17,395 bases of DNA from an uncultured Porphyromonadaceae bacterium. Its GTDB lineage: Bacteria > Bacteroidota > Bacteroidia > Bacteroidales > Muribaculaceae. The translations under genes were made by a program, and so were the position numbers. Positions 1 to 8,360 of this stretch are shown piece by piece. The stretch is taken from NCBI GenBank assembly GCA_947174735.1, contig CAMWKC010000015.1, positions 1 through 17,395 on the forward strand, written 5' to 3'. The notes below the pieces were generated by a model. That model worked only from the letters and a program-made list of their open reading frames with translations. It was not told the origin of the DNA and did not search any database. Numbering within the stretch: the stretch's first letter is position 1; the number at the start of each line of letters is the position of its first letter.

Positions 1-110
1 GATTGAGTTCTCACAAGTGTAGTCTGTCAGACCTAACCTTCTCCGACTTCACCGTTCGCCATCTTCCCGACAAAGTACGCACCGAGTGGCTAAAGAACAA
101 TGCAGAATAA
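1..110 (+). CDS. 3' end of an unidentified gene (partial)
   Basis: An open frame enters from the left edge (first whole codon at 3) and ends at the TAA at 108-110. It encodes about 35 residues, ending in the charged stretch VRHLPDKVRTEWLKNNAE. The amino-acid mix looks like a real soluble C-terminus. The stop lies only 16 bases from the stop of the convergent gene at 127, which suits a gene end rather than chance. The family cannot be recognised from so short a piece, and a chance open frame cannot be excluded. No terminator hairpin is visible between the two convergent stops. Confidence 0.45.
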   Translation, partial: LSSHKCSLSDLTFSDFTVRHLPDKVRTEWLKNNAE

Positions 111-126
111 TTGATACGGAAGAAAG

Positions 127-2679
127 TTATTTCAGTATAGCCGAAGTTCCGCTGTCCTGTTCTCTGACTTCATTCTCCTGTCGTACCTTTTTGCCGTATC
201 CGAAGGTATATGTGATTGACAGATTCAGTCGTCTGTGGTAGTCGGTGCCATATTGATATTGTGTTTCAGAATAGAGGGGGGAGATAAGTGTCTGTGTAGC
301 TGTAAGCCAATCACTACGGAATATATTGGATGCTGATACTCTGATGTTCCACCCGGACTTACTCCAACCGCCGGTAAACTGATAAAAGTTCCGGTCCTGA
401 TAAAAGACACCTCTGTTGCCCTGTATGGTCTTCAGGGGTGTCTGATATGAAAGCTGAAAATAAAAGTCACCGAGATAGTATGCGACAGATGTATTCATAT
501 TGAAAGGACATTTGGATATATCGTAGTAACCTGTCATACGGTATATCGTTACCGACGGCTGAGCCGCTAATTGCAGTTGATTATTAAGAAGACGCCAGTT
601 AAAGGATAAACCTGCACGTGTACGATTATAGTTACCGTCGGTTTCGTATGATTTCAGCAGTGCCGTACCGTTGCGGTATAATAGGAATACCGGAACATAG
701 AGGTCATATTCACCGAAATACTGTGTGAATACAACGGCGGAAAAATTGTTGCGCGGTATCCAGCTATATTGCAGATTAAAGGTTATCTGTCGTGACAGCT
801 GTAAATCAGGATTACCAGTATAATAAAGTATTTCATTAGCTTGCAATATGTTGGGTGTCTTCTGACTTGCCTCAGGATAATTGGCTCCGAAATGAAAATA
901 TGCCTCTATGGAATGGTGTCGAGTAGGGGAGCAGGCCACAGAAAGGTTGATGAGAGGATATATTTCATTGATAGCTGAGATATTGATTCGGTTCTTTTCC
1001 CATTGTAGTGCAGCATTGGTGCTGACTTTCCAGATGTCGTTATAAAAGTTATAGCCTAATGCTATTCCTGCGTAAGTGTCAGCGAAACTGTTATTGTAAG
1101 GCGATGCACCGAGATATGAAACAGCGGTATGTGTTGTGCCTCCGTAGGCACGTGTAAAGAGATTCTGCTTGTTGTCTAATATTTTAGATAACGAGGCTGA
1201 CCCGCGTAGTCGGTAATGATTTTCTTTTGAGCTGTTGTCTATTAATTCTGTATCGTTTATTGATGCCCCGTAGGAATAGGTATAGTCTGTATGACTATAG
1301 ACTGCCCCGGAAGATATATTTAGCTGCCAGTCATGCGGCAGGATAAAATAGTAATTTCCTGACCAGCTGACGTGACGTTCGATATAAGGCTCATTACGTA
1401 TGAAAGTATGATTATCAGTATTGTCAGACTTGTAAGAAAGTGTGCCCGAAGTGTAGGCTACTGGAGTACGGTCAAAAATAAAGCCAAACGTGTTTGCTAT
1501 CTGTATATTGTCTGAGTCGTAGATAGCGCGGAATGTTATAGGATACTCATTGTTTCTTAAATGGGAATTATTATAAATTTCACTTCGGATTGCGGTGTAA
1601 GGGGTACCGCCTACAGGTGCCAGACAATAGCGGCCCATGGTTGATAGACCTGTATGGTGCAGATTTAGATATGAGGTTCCGGCATATATGTCGTATGTCA
1701 TCTGTTTATATACGAATCTGGAGTACAGAAAGGCTCGTCCGGATAGACCGGTAAAAAGATTCTCACTGACTGCGGTTTTTGTATAGCCTCCATATTCATA
1801 GCGCTGTACTATGAAATTTACTACATGTTCATTTCCGTTAAATCTTGTATCTGTTGGAAAATCATAATACTCCACACGTTTTACATCGGCTGTCCGCAGC
1901 CCTTCAAGTTCTTCAGCCGATGCAGGCAGAGAATTGATAAACAGAGCTGCTTTACTTCCTGTCAGCGTAGTCACTGAATTATCGGCGATATTAATCTGAA
2001 TCTGTGGAATTGCCATCTGTCGTAAAAGGTCTATGGCACTTTGTGCCGCATTACGCTGGCGTGAAGAGGGTAGATATACTGTCTTGTCAGTATACGCCCA
2101 GTTGTTCTGACCTTCTATTTTTATAGTTTCCAACTGTATAGGTATTTCTTTCATAACGACATTTCCAAGCTCGAATGTCTTACAGTTAAGGTAAACAGTT
2201 TGATAGCCCATACAATATAATTTGGCAATTATATCTTTCCGGTCACAGGGAACCATGAAGCGGCCTTCTTTGTCGGTAATACCGTATGTTATTACAGTCG
2301 AATCTTTATCAGCAATCAGCATTACCGTTACACCTCCGACAGGTTTATAATCTGAGTCTACGGTACGACCGGTGTAACGGAATTTACCGTGTTGCAGAGC
2401 TTCAATATAGAATTGATTTCCTTTCTTTATGACGGATACAGGATTGAGACCGACAAGTTGTTTCAGTGCTTCATAAGTATCATCGGTACAGATACGGGCA
2501 GAAGTTCTGTAATGGTCAAGTTCCTTATAGATGAATGCTACATTTAGTTCCGGATTATCTTTTCCCATACGTACTATAGCCTCTGAAACAGGGGTATTAC
2601 TGAATATATATGAATATTTCTGAGCACCGGCTGTGATAAAAGCTACAGCTATTATGAGGATAGTCAATACAATTTTCAT
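127..2679 (-). CDS. Outer-membrane beta-barrel (TonB-receptor-like) protein with STN-like domain
   Basis: This 850-residue protein is probably an outer-membrane barrel. The ATG at 2677-2679 is chosen because it starts a clean signal peptide (MKIVLTILIIAVAFITAGAQ); the open frame runs 16 residues further upstream, but that would bury the signal. After cleavage, residues ~21-95 look like a secretin/TonB short N-terminal (STN) domain. Residues ~99-185 form a carboxypeptidase-regulatory-like beta-sandwich (GRTVDSDYKPVGGVTVMLI, then TDKEGRF). Residues ~205-295 resemble a plug, followed by a long run of alternating aromatic/polar barrel strands that ends in LSITYTFGYGKK, a typical barrel closing strand of the OMP_b-brl_3 group. 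The substrate is unknown. STN domains usually signal to anti-sigma factors, but no sigma/anti-sigma pair is nearby. It is transcribed divergently from the ATPase at 2883. Confidence 0.85.
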   Translation of the reverse strand: MKIVLTILIIAVAFITAGAQKYSYIFSNTPVSEAIVRMGKDNPELNVAFIYKELDHYRTSARICTDDTYEALKQLVGLNPVSVIKKGNQFYIEALQHGKFRYTGRTVDSDYKPVGGVTVMLIADKDSTVITYGITDKEGRFMVPCDRKDIIAKLYCMGYQTVYLNCKTFELGNVVMKEIPIQLETIKIEGQNNWAYTDKTVYLPSSRQRNAAQSAIDLLRQMAIPQIQINIADNSVTTLTGSKAALFINSLPASAEELEGLRTADVKRVEYYDFPTDTRFNGNEHVVNFIVQRYEYGGYTKTAVSENLFTGLSGRAFLYSRFVYKQMTYDIYAGTSYLNLHHTGLSTMGRYCLAPVGGTPYTAIRSEIYNNSHLRNNEYPITFRAIYDSDNIQIANTFGFIFDRTPVAYTSGTLSYKSDNTDNHTFIRNEPYIERHVSWSGNYYFILPHDWQLNISSGAVYSHTDYTYSYGASINDTELIDNSSKENHYRLRGSASLSKILDNKQNLFTRAYGGTTHTAVSYLGASPYNNSFADTYAGIALGYNFYNDIWKVSTNAALQWEKNRINISAINEIYPLINLSVACSPTRHHSIEAYFHFGANYPEASQKTPNILQANEILYYTGNPDLQLSRQITFNLQYSWIPRNNFSAVVFTQYFGEYDLYVPVFLLYRNGTALLKSYETDGNYNRTRAGLSFNWRLLNNQLQLAAQPSVTIYRMTGYYDISKCPFNMNTSVAYYLGDFYFQLSYQTPLKTIQGNRGVFYQDRNFYQFTGGWSKSGWNIRVSASNIFRSDWLTATQTLISPLYSETQYQYGTDYHRRLNLSITYTFGYGKKVRQENEVREQDSGTSAILK

Positions 2680-2809
2680 TATAAATGAGTTGGTTAATAT
2701 AAGTGTGTAACTTAGATGGTCATACATCTATAAGACACATATCTTTCCAAAAACTCAACCTTTCTGAAAAAGTTTCTGCCATATTTTTACTTCTGCATGA
2801 CAAATTCTA

Positions 2810-2840
2810 TTGATTGGTTTATTATTTATTTATATATTTG
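2810..2840 (+). promoter_or_regulatory. Bacteroidetes-type promoter of the ATPase gene
   Basis: A perfect minus-7 box TAnnTTTG (TATATTTG, 2833-2840) has a TTG minus-33 candidate at 2810-2812, with a 20-base spacer. Transcription would start near 2847, giving a leader of about 36 nt before the ATG at 2883. The minus-7 box lies inside the left arm of the 53-bp palindrome, so a protein bound there would block initiation. A mirror TATATTTG exists on the minus strand (2868-2875), but it has no good minus-33 partner. Confidence 0.6.
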
Positions 2841-2880
2841 CAACAGTGGTTGAATCAACCACGGTTGCAAATATATAAAT
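2828..2880. repeat. 53-bp near-perfect palindrome at the ATPase start
   Basis: Arms 2828-2853 and 2855-2880 are reverse complements over 26 positions with one mismatch (A2845 against G2863) around a single central base at 2854. The inner part is GTGGTTGA-A-TCAACCAC (2846-2862). The outer arms begin ATTTATATATTTGCAAC. The palindrome ends two bases before the ATG at 2883 and contains the minus-7 box. It may be a dimeric-protein operator, an mRNA 5' hairpin or a recombination/mobility site. No matching palindrome is found downstream of the gene. Confidence 0.9.
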
Positions 2881-2882
2881 GT

Positions 2883-4223
2883 ATGAAATTCTATAACCGT
2901 GAAATAGAGATAGCAGAACTGCGACGGATCAGAGAGTTGGCATTCACACGTAATTCAAGAATGACTGTTGTTACAGGTCGCAGACGTATAGGTAAGACAA
3001 GTCTTGTAAAAAAAGCTTTGGCCGATAATACGGATATACCTCTGCTTTATTTCTTCACAGCACGTAAGACGGAAGCTGCTTTAGCAACTGATTTTGTCAG
3101 AGAGGCACGTGAAAAACTAAAGATTTATATACCGGATGGTCTTATAAAAATTGCTGATGTAATAAAGTATCTCTTTGAGGTGGCAAAAAGCAGGAGCTTT
3201 ACTATCGTCATAGATGAATTTCAAGAATTCCAGAATATTAATCCCTCTGTATTCAGTGAACTTCAAAATCTTTGGGATAGTTACAGACAGGAAACGAAAA
3301 TGAATCTTGTGCTCAGTGGAAGTGTATTGTCAATGATGAAGAAAATTTTTACTGATGCTCATGAACCTCTGTTTGGACGCGCTGATAATATTATTAGGCT
3401 TAAACCTTTTCGTATAGGTGTGATAAAAGATATACTTTATGATTATAATCCCTTTTACAGCAATGAAGATCTGTTGGCACTCTATTCTATAACGGGTGGT
3501 ATACCGAAATACATAGAGCTGTTATGTGACAACGGTTATATAACTGCAGAGGCTATGTTAAAGTTTACTGTTTCGATTATGTCACCTTTTATAGATGAAG
3601 GACGTAATCTGCTGATTACCGAATTTGGTCGTGATTATGGCACATATTTCTCTATCTTACTTACTATTTCAGAGGGAAAAACCACACAGTCTGAGATAAC
3701 GGCAATGTTAGGCGATGTGGCTATAGGAGGACATCTTGAAAGACTTGAGAATACTTATAATATTATTACTAAGTACCGACCTGTATTTGCTAAACCGAAT
3801 AGTAAGAATACAGTAAGATTCCGTATTGCAGATAATTTCCTACAGTTCTGGTTCCGTTTTATAGAACGTAATCGATCGATGATAGAACTTGACAATTACG
3901 ATGATCTGACAGCGCTGATACTGGCACAGTATCCCACATATTCCGGATATATGCTTGAACGTTATTTTCGACAGAAGTTAGCCGAAGAGGGAGGGTTCAG
4001 AGAGTTGGGGTCATGGTGGGAACCGAAATTGGGAATTGAGGCGAGCGAAATCGATATTGTCGGCATAAAGACTGATAACCGGAAGGCCCTTGTAGCCGAA
4101 GTGAAGCGTCAGCTACGTATTTATGACCATAAAAAGTTTATGGCAAAAATAGAGCGCATTAAAAACAGCGCTTTAGCACAGTATGAAATGGAAACGAAAC
4201 TTTTCACGATGGAAGATATGTGA
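2883..4223 (+). CDS. COG1672-type ATPase with PD-(D/E)XK-like C-terminal domain
   Basis: This 446-residue cytoplasmic protein is of the archaeal-type AAA/STAND ATPase family common in multiple copies in Bacteroidales. The ATG at 2883 is preferred over an upstream in-frame TTG (2814), which lies upstream of the promoter's minus-7 box; family members start MKFYNRE-like. Walker A is GRRRIGKTS at residues 32-40, and the Walker B-like strand is IVIDE with D111/E112. A helical/winged-helix part follows, then the C-terminal DUF234-like segment with EIDIVG (D391) and AEVKRQ (E406, K408), the D...ExK pattern of PD-(D/E)XK nucleases. The cellular role of this family is not established; a DNA-related, regulatory or defence role is inference. 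Upstream lies the 53-bp palindrome. No strong terminator follows. Confidence 0.88.
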   Translation: MKFYNREIEIAELRRIRELAFTRNSRMTVVTGRRRIGKTSLVKKALADNTDIPLLYFFTARKTEAALATDFVREAREKLKIYIPDGLIKIADVIKYLFEVAKSRSFTIVIDEFQEFQNINPSVFSELQNLWDSYRQETKMNLVLSGSVLSMMKKIFTDAHEPLFGRADNIIRLKPFRIGVIKDILYDYNPFYSNEDLLALYSITGGIPKYIELLCDNGYITAEAMLKFTVSIMSPFIDEGRNLLITEFGRDYGTYFSILLTISEGKTTQSEITAMLGDVAIGGHLERLENTYNIITKYRPVFAKPNSKNTVRFRIADNFLQFWFRFIERNRSMIELDNYDDLTALILAQYPTYSGYMLERYFRQKLAEEGGFRELGSWWEPKLGIEASEIDIVGIKTDNRKALVAEVKRQLRIYDHKKFMAKIERIKNSALAQYEMETKLFTMEDM

Positions 4224-4304
4224 GAGGATGTTATACTGAACTATTTGTCTGTTTTATGACAGAATAGAAGTGATTTGTGAAAGTCATATTTCAATAATTA
4301 TCAT

Positions 4305-4312
4305 TAACTTTG
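4305..4312 (+). promoter_or_regulatory. minus-7 box upstream of the aldo/keto reductase gene
   Basis: TAACTTTG matches TAnnTTTG perfectly and would give a leader of roughly 60 nt before the ATG at 4379. No clear TTTG sits at the ideal minus-33 distance (the nearest, 4274-4277, is 27 bases away), so the promoter may be weak or activator-dependent. Confidence 0.5.
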
Positions 4313-4378
4313 CATGACAGACTTCTGTAGGTTTATAATAGGGACAGAATCTGATAACAGAATGAATATATGTAGAGT

Positions 4379-5791
4379 ATGAGTAAACAAAATATAAACA
4401 GACGTGATTTTCTGAAACGACTCGGTCTCGGTATGGGTGTTACGGGGCTTGCTTTGGCCGGTTGTAAGTCATCTTCTAAAGAGATGGCTGCTCAGCATGC
4501 AGCCGCCGGAGAACTGCCTACAGATAAAATGACCTATCGTACCAATCCTAAGACGGGCGATAAGGTGTCGATACTCGGTTACGGTTGTATGCGTTGGCCG
4601 ACGATACCGTCCGGAGAGAAGGAAGGGGAGGATATCATTGATCAGGAGACTGTCAACCGGCTGGTAGATACTGCCATTGCGCACGGTGTAAATTATTTTG
4701 ATACATCTCCGGCTTATTGTAAAGGCCGATCGGAACATGCTACGGGAATAGCCTTGTCGCGTCATCCGCGTGATTCTTATTTTATAGCGACTAAGATGTC
4801 TAATTTCGCTCCTCAGACATGGAGTCGTGAGGCATCAATCGGTATCTATCGTAATTCGCTGAAAGAACTTCAGACCGATTATATAGATTATATGCTTCTT
4901 CATGCTATCGGTACAGGCAAGGGTATGGAGGAATTCAAAGCACGCTATATTGATAACGGTATACTTGATTTTCTTCTTGCCGAGCGGGAAGCCGGACGTA
5001 TAAGGAATCTCGGTTTTTCGTATCATGGCGATATAGCGGTATTTGACTGGGCACTTGCCAATCATGATAAATATAAATGGGACTTTGTACAGATACAGCT
5101 GAATTATCTCGATTGGAAACATGCTAAGCAACTGAATCCGCGTAATACCGACGGTGAGTATCTGTATGGTGAGCTTGAGAAGCGTGGTATTCCAGCCGTT
5201 ATCATGGAACCCTTACTTGGCGGACGTCTGTCGAATGTACCTGATCATATCGCTGCCCGTCTTAAACAAAGAGCGCCGGAAAACAGTGTGGCTTCCTGGG
5301 CTTTCAGATATGCAGGGTCGCATCCGGATGTGCTGACTGTACTGAGCGGGATGACTTATATGGAACATTTGGAGGATAATCTGCGTACTTATTGTCCTCT
5401 TGTACCGCTTACAGAGGAGGAAACACAGTTCCTTTATGACACGGCTGACCTGATGGTGCAGTATCCTACAGTTGCCTGCAATGACTGTAAATATTGTATG
5501 CCTTGTCCTTACGGTATTGACATTCCTGCTATACTTCTGCATTATAACAAGTGTGTCAATCAGGGAAATGTGGCAGAAAGCCGTCAGTCTGAAAACTATG
5601 CTAAGGCACGTCGGGCGTTTCTGATAGGTTACGACCGTTCTGTACCGAAACTTCGGCAGGCAAGTCACTGCATAGGCTGTAACCAGTGTTCGCCTCATTG
5701 TCCGCAGTCGATAGACATTCCTAAAGAACTGCATCGTATCGACAGTTATGTGGAAGCCCTTAAACAGGGAACAGAGATTAATGTCTCCTGA
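4379..5791 (+). CDS. Tat-exported lipoprotein aldo/keto reductase with two 4Fe-4S clusters
   Basis: This 470-residue oxidoreductase belongs to the COG1453-type aldo/keto reductases. The N-terminus has a twin-arginine motif (RRDFLK, residues 8-13), a hydrophobic stretch and a lipobox LALAGC with C29. It should therefore be folded in the cytoplasm with its cofactors, exported by Tat and anchored as a lipoprotein. The TIM-barrel part keeps a candidate catalytic tetrad: D108 and Y113 (FDTSPAY), K139 (ATKMS) and H175 (LLHAIG). The C-terminus carries two ferredoxin-like motifs: C367/C370/C373/C376-P and C431/C434/C437/C441-P, the second a classic CxxCxxCxxxCP. The physiological substrate is unknown; a role in periplasmic redox chemistry is inferred. 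It is monocistronic, with its own minus-7 box upstream and a strong terminator 13 bases after the stop. Confidence 0.92.
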   Translation: MSKQNINRRDFLKRLGLGMGVTGLALAGCKSSSKEMAAQHAAAGELPTDKMTYRTNPKTGDKVSILGYGCMRWPTIPSGEKEGEDIIDQETVNRLVDTAIAHGVNYFDTSPAYCKGRSEHATGIALSRHPRDSYFIATKMSNFAPQTWSREASIGIYRNSLKELQTDYIDYMLLHAIGTGKGMEEFKARYIDNGILDFLLAEREAGRIRNLGFSYHGDIAVFDWALANHDKYKWDFVQIQLNYLDWKHAKQLNPRNTDGEYLYGELEKRGIPAVIMEPLLGGRLSNVPDHIAARLKQRAPENSVASWAFRYAGSHPDVLTVLSGMTYMEHLEDNLRTYCPLVPLTEEETQFLYDTADLMVQYPTVACNDCKYCMPCPYGIDIPAILLHYNKCVNQGNVAESRQSENYAKARRAFLIGYDRSVPKLRQASHCIGCNQCSPHCPQSIDIPKELHRIDSYVEALKQGTEINVS

Positions 5792-5804
5792 TAATATCTG
5801 AATG

Positions 5805-5846
5805 AAAAAGCAGCACTGATTACAATTGTAGTCAGTGCTGCTTTTT
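5805..5846. terminator. Intrinsic terminator after the aldo/keto reductase gene
   Basis: A perfect 15-bp stem (5805-5819 with 5832-5846; AAAAAGCAGCACTGA and its complement) ends in five T's on the plus strand. The loop itself is the small palindrome TACAATTGTA. The A-run on the other side makes it potentially bidirectional. Confidence 0.9.
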
Positions 5847-5847
5847 G

Positions 5848-5890
5848 TATTAAAAATTCGCCTTACCTTGCTTCGCACAGAGTAAGGCGA
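5848..5890 (-). terminator. Intrinsic terminator of the minus-strand secreted-protein gene
   Basis: Inverted repeat TCGCCTTAC (5858-5866) / GTAAGGCGA (5882-5890) with a 15-base loop. Read on the minus strand it is followed by ATTTTTAAT, a standard U-tract. It lies 36 bases after the stop of the gene at 5927-7663 and back to back with the plus-strand terminator. Confidence 0.8.
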
Positions 5891-5926
5891 TTAACTGTCA
5901 TACTGCGGAGACAGTCTGTGTGGACT

Positions 5927-7663
5927 TTATCTTCTCACTATCTTTTCAGCTTTTACGGAGCCGTCAGTGTATTTGGTCTGACGAATGAATATACCGTTTG
6001 TCGGGTTTACAATAGCATTACCCATAAGGTCATAGTAGTGTACAGCTGTAATATCTTTAGCTGACGAAAGTTCGTTGACCTTAGTGTACTGATCAATCCA
6101 TGCTATATCTGAATATATCGTTTCGCTATTACCTTTATAGAGGGTACGTATACCGAGTGTATCAAAACCTGTTGAATAGATGATAACGTTATGCTTAACA
6201 CCTGAAGCATGAAAACCAAGAGATGAAGAATTATAGCCGAAAGGTACATCAGTAATCATTGTCTCACCATCGGGTAACTCATACTCACTATCGTAGAATT
6301 CGTATGGCACACCGTCTACAATCACCTGATAATACAGTCTGGATTTATCAAGCGGCTGTTTGTCGGCATCAACAATAGGGAAATTGAAGACTATTTCAGG
6401 ATAATAGCCCTCTTCTTCATCATAATCAAGGAAATTTACTATCACAGGATTCAGAAGCTTAGTTACTTTAGCATCCGGATTCGGCATACATATATATGGT
6501 GATTCTGTGTAACTGTAATAGATAGCCCTATTAGGAACAGTAGAAAGCAGAAAAGTACCTTCAGGACATGACAGAATCTTTTTCTCCGCATCATAGTCAA
6601 AGGTCATATTCTCGGTGATGACGAAGTTATTATAAGTACCGTTTTCATCTTCAAGCTCTTCCATATAGCCAGTAAGGAAATAAACCATAGATGAATCTGA
6701 CCATAATATACCAAGATACTGGCCATTATCAAAAGTGACTTTACCATCTTCAATAGTACCTACAACAGTAGCCTCAGGCATTTCGGTAAACGAACCGGCA
6801 AAATACATCTTGTCTCCGTTTACTCCGATTTTTACATCACGTGTCGATATACCTAAAATAAGATTCCATGTTTCCATCTCTACCTCTGCTGGTACTTCAA
6901 CAGCTACATCAGTTAATTCCTTCATCGATGAAAGAAGATCACCAGTACCCTGCCATGCCCAATAGGAATCTGTGTCTTCTTTTTCGACCCAACTACAATG
7001 ACCGATCATTGTCTCCGGTTCGGTAGGCTCAAGTGTGCCATCAGCAAGAATACGGAAAGTGTAATCCTGATTCTCTGCAGGATAATACCAGCCACTTTCT
7101 CCATCTTCTGACTCGATGAATTCAAGCTTCAAAGCATAGTCAGCAAATTCTATTAAATTACCCTCACCATACTCATATGCAAAATAGCTTATAAGCTGCG
7201 GGAAAGTAAAAGTCACTTTGTCATCGCTGACATCGCCGACAATCCAGTTGTCTTCACCATCCGAGAAGTATGTCACCGGATTCTGAATATACATCTTACT
7301 GCCATCAGGAGATGTAACAACACGTGATACACTACCGTCAAGAGAGCCGGAGAGCATACCTAAGAGCCAGTTGTAGGCATAATAGAATCCGGTCTTATAA
7401 AAGACTTTCATCTCGCCCTCAGGTATATAATCGATAATCTGACCAGCTGCATCCGGTCCTGCTATCTCACGCATAGGCATAGCTTCAGGTGCGATGGGCG
7501 CTTTCCGGATATGTGCGGTCTCACCGTTTTCGCCATTGTTTCTCTCAAAATGTTTCATCATCCCACCTGTAAGGTCTCGGGTAAGAGAAGCCGGAGACGA
7601 TACCTGCCCGCTCATAGTCAGGCCGCCGATAGCTAAAGCCATTGCAAGAGTAAAGTTTCTCAT
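5927..7663 (-). CDS. Secreted protein of unknown function with T9SS-like C-terminal tail
   Basis: This 578-residue protein begins with a signal peptide (MRNFTLAMALAIGGLTMSGQ). The body is acidic, rich in Y, W, D, E and G, and reads as repeated beta-rich segments, with no catalytic motif I can name. Short repeated ideas such as GSKMYIQNPV, GDKMYFAGSF and DGKVTFDNGQ suggest tandem beta modules of about 100 residues. The last ~45 residues (ITAVHYYDLMGNAIVNPTNG, then IFIRQTKYTDGS and EKIVRR) match the type A T9SS sorting-domain style, so the protein is probably exported and surface-attached or released. Forty bases upstream, on the same strand, ends the Crp/Fnr-like gene. The short gap has no clear promoter, so co-transcription is plausible. 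Confidence 0.8.
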   Translation of the reverse strand: MRNFTLAMALAIGGLTMSGQVSSPASLTRDLTGGMMKHFERNNGENGETAHIRKAPIAPEAMPMREIAGPDAAGQIIDYIPEGEMKVFYKTGFYYAYNWLLGMLSGSLDGSVSRVVTSPDGSKMYIQNPVTYFSDGEDNWIVGDVSDDKVTFTFPQLISYFAYEYGEGNLIEFADYALKLEFIESEDGESGWYYPAENQDYTFRILADGTLEPTEPETMIGHCSWVEKEDTDSYWAWQGTGDLLSSMKELTDVAVEVPAEVEMETWNLILGISTRDVKIGVNGDKMYFAGSFTEMPEATVVGTIEDGKVTFDNGQYLGILWSDSSMVYFLTGYMEELEDENGTYNNFVITENMTFDYDAEKKILSCPEGTFLLSTVPNRAIYYSYTESPYICMPNPDAKVTKLLNPVIVNFLDYDEEEGYYPEIVFNFPIVDADKQPLDKSRLYYQVIVDGVPYEFYDSEYELPDGETMITDVPFGYNSSSLGFHASGVKHNVIIYSTGFDTLGIRTLYKGNSETIYSDIAWIDQYTKVNELSSAKDITAVHYYDLMGNAIVNPTNGIFIRQTKYTDGSVKAEKIVRR

Positions 7664-7703
7664 ACGAATTGGGTTTAAGTTAGTTATAGATGTTATCTGT
7701 TTA

Positions 7704-8339
7704 TCAAGTGGTACGTTTCTGTGAGCTGGAATTGTGCCATTCTTTACGCAATGTACTCAGATACTGTGGTGACACACCGAGATAAGCAGCTACTGTTTTC
7801 ATCGGTACCTTGCGTATTATCTCAGGACGATTCTGCATCAGAGCCGCATAGCGTTCGGAAACATCGCCGTTGAAGTTCAGTTCCCGTATTTCGTAGCTGT
7901 ACAACTGTCCTTGTGCCATGCTAAGAGCCCAGCGTGCGAAACTGTGCGAACGTTCTATAAGGTTGTCAAAGTCGCGTGCCGATACCTTGAGCAGTCTGGC
8001 AGGACAGCAGGCTTCGAAGAAGGCATGGGCATCAAGCGAGGCATAGTAAGAATGATAATCCATAAACATTGTGCCGGGCAGCGAGAATGTGTCCACTACC
8101 TCTTTATCGTTATTCCAGCGCCAACGCGAGATTATACCTTCGATTACCACGTATATATTGCTGTCTATCAGACCAGCGCGACATACCATTTCACCTCTGC
8201 CGAACTCAATGACTGTACCCAGGTCAAGAAACTCATCCATCACTTCGTCCTTAAGATGAAAGCGGCATTCATCGAGGAACAGACGTTTAAGCAGAATCCT
8301 GTCGGCTGTCGAAATTCTTCTTATTTCACCTTTTCCCAT
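7704..8339 (-). CDS. Crp/Fnr-family transcriptional regulator
   Basis: This 211-residue regulator has an N-terminal cyclic-nucleotide-binding-like jelly roll at residues ~20-130 (FGRGEMVCRAG, then IYVVIEGIISRW and FSLPGTMFMD) and a C-terminal helix-turn-helix (KTVAAYLGVSPQYLSTLRKE, ~residues 180-200). This is the usual Bacteroidetes Crp-like arrangement. There is no cysteine cluster of the FNR type, and the residues needed for cAMP binding cannot be judged with confidence, so the ligand is unknown. The start ATG lies at 8337-8339. It has its own TAnnTTTG promoter (8393-8422). The downstream same-strand secreted protein (5927-7663) may be co-transcribed and is a natural candidate target. Confidence 0.88.
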   Translation of the reverse strand: MGKGEIRRISTADRILLKRLFLDECRFHLKDEVMDEFLDLGTVIEFGRGEMVCRAGLIDSNIYVVIEGIISRWRWNNDKEVVDTFSLPGTMFMDYHSYYASLDAHAFFEACCPARLLKVSARDFDNLIERSHSFARWALSMAQGQLYSYEIRELNFNGDVSERYAALMQNRPEIIRKVPMKTVAAYLGVSPQYLSTLRKEWHNSSSQKRTT

Positions 8340-8360
8340 ATAAGAGATGTCTTTTCTTTC

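Noticed and set aside
2828..2880. Palindrome as an invertible (phase-variable) promoter switch
   Set aside because: The arms are separated by a single base, so inversion would change nothing; no recombinase gene is in the window.
2814..2882. Upstream TTG start for the ATPase
   Set aside because: It would translate the promoter and palindrome; the ATG at 2883 matches the usual family N-terminus and follows the predicted transcription start.
5213..5878. Long minus-strand open frame (221 codons) opposite the aldo/keto reductase gene
   Set aside because: It lies antisense to a clearly real gene and across its terminator; the composition (many R, C, T, I) is that of a shadow frame.
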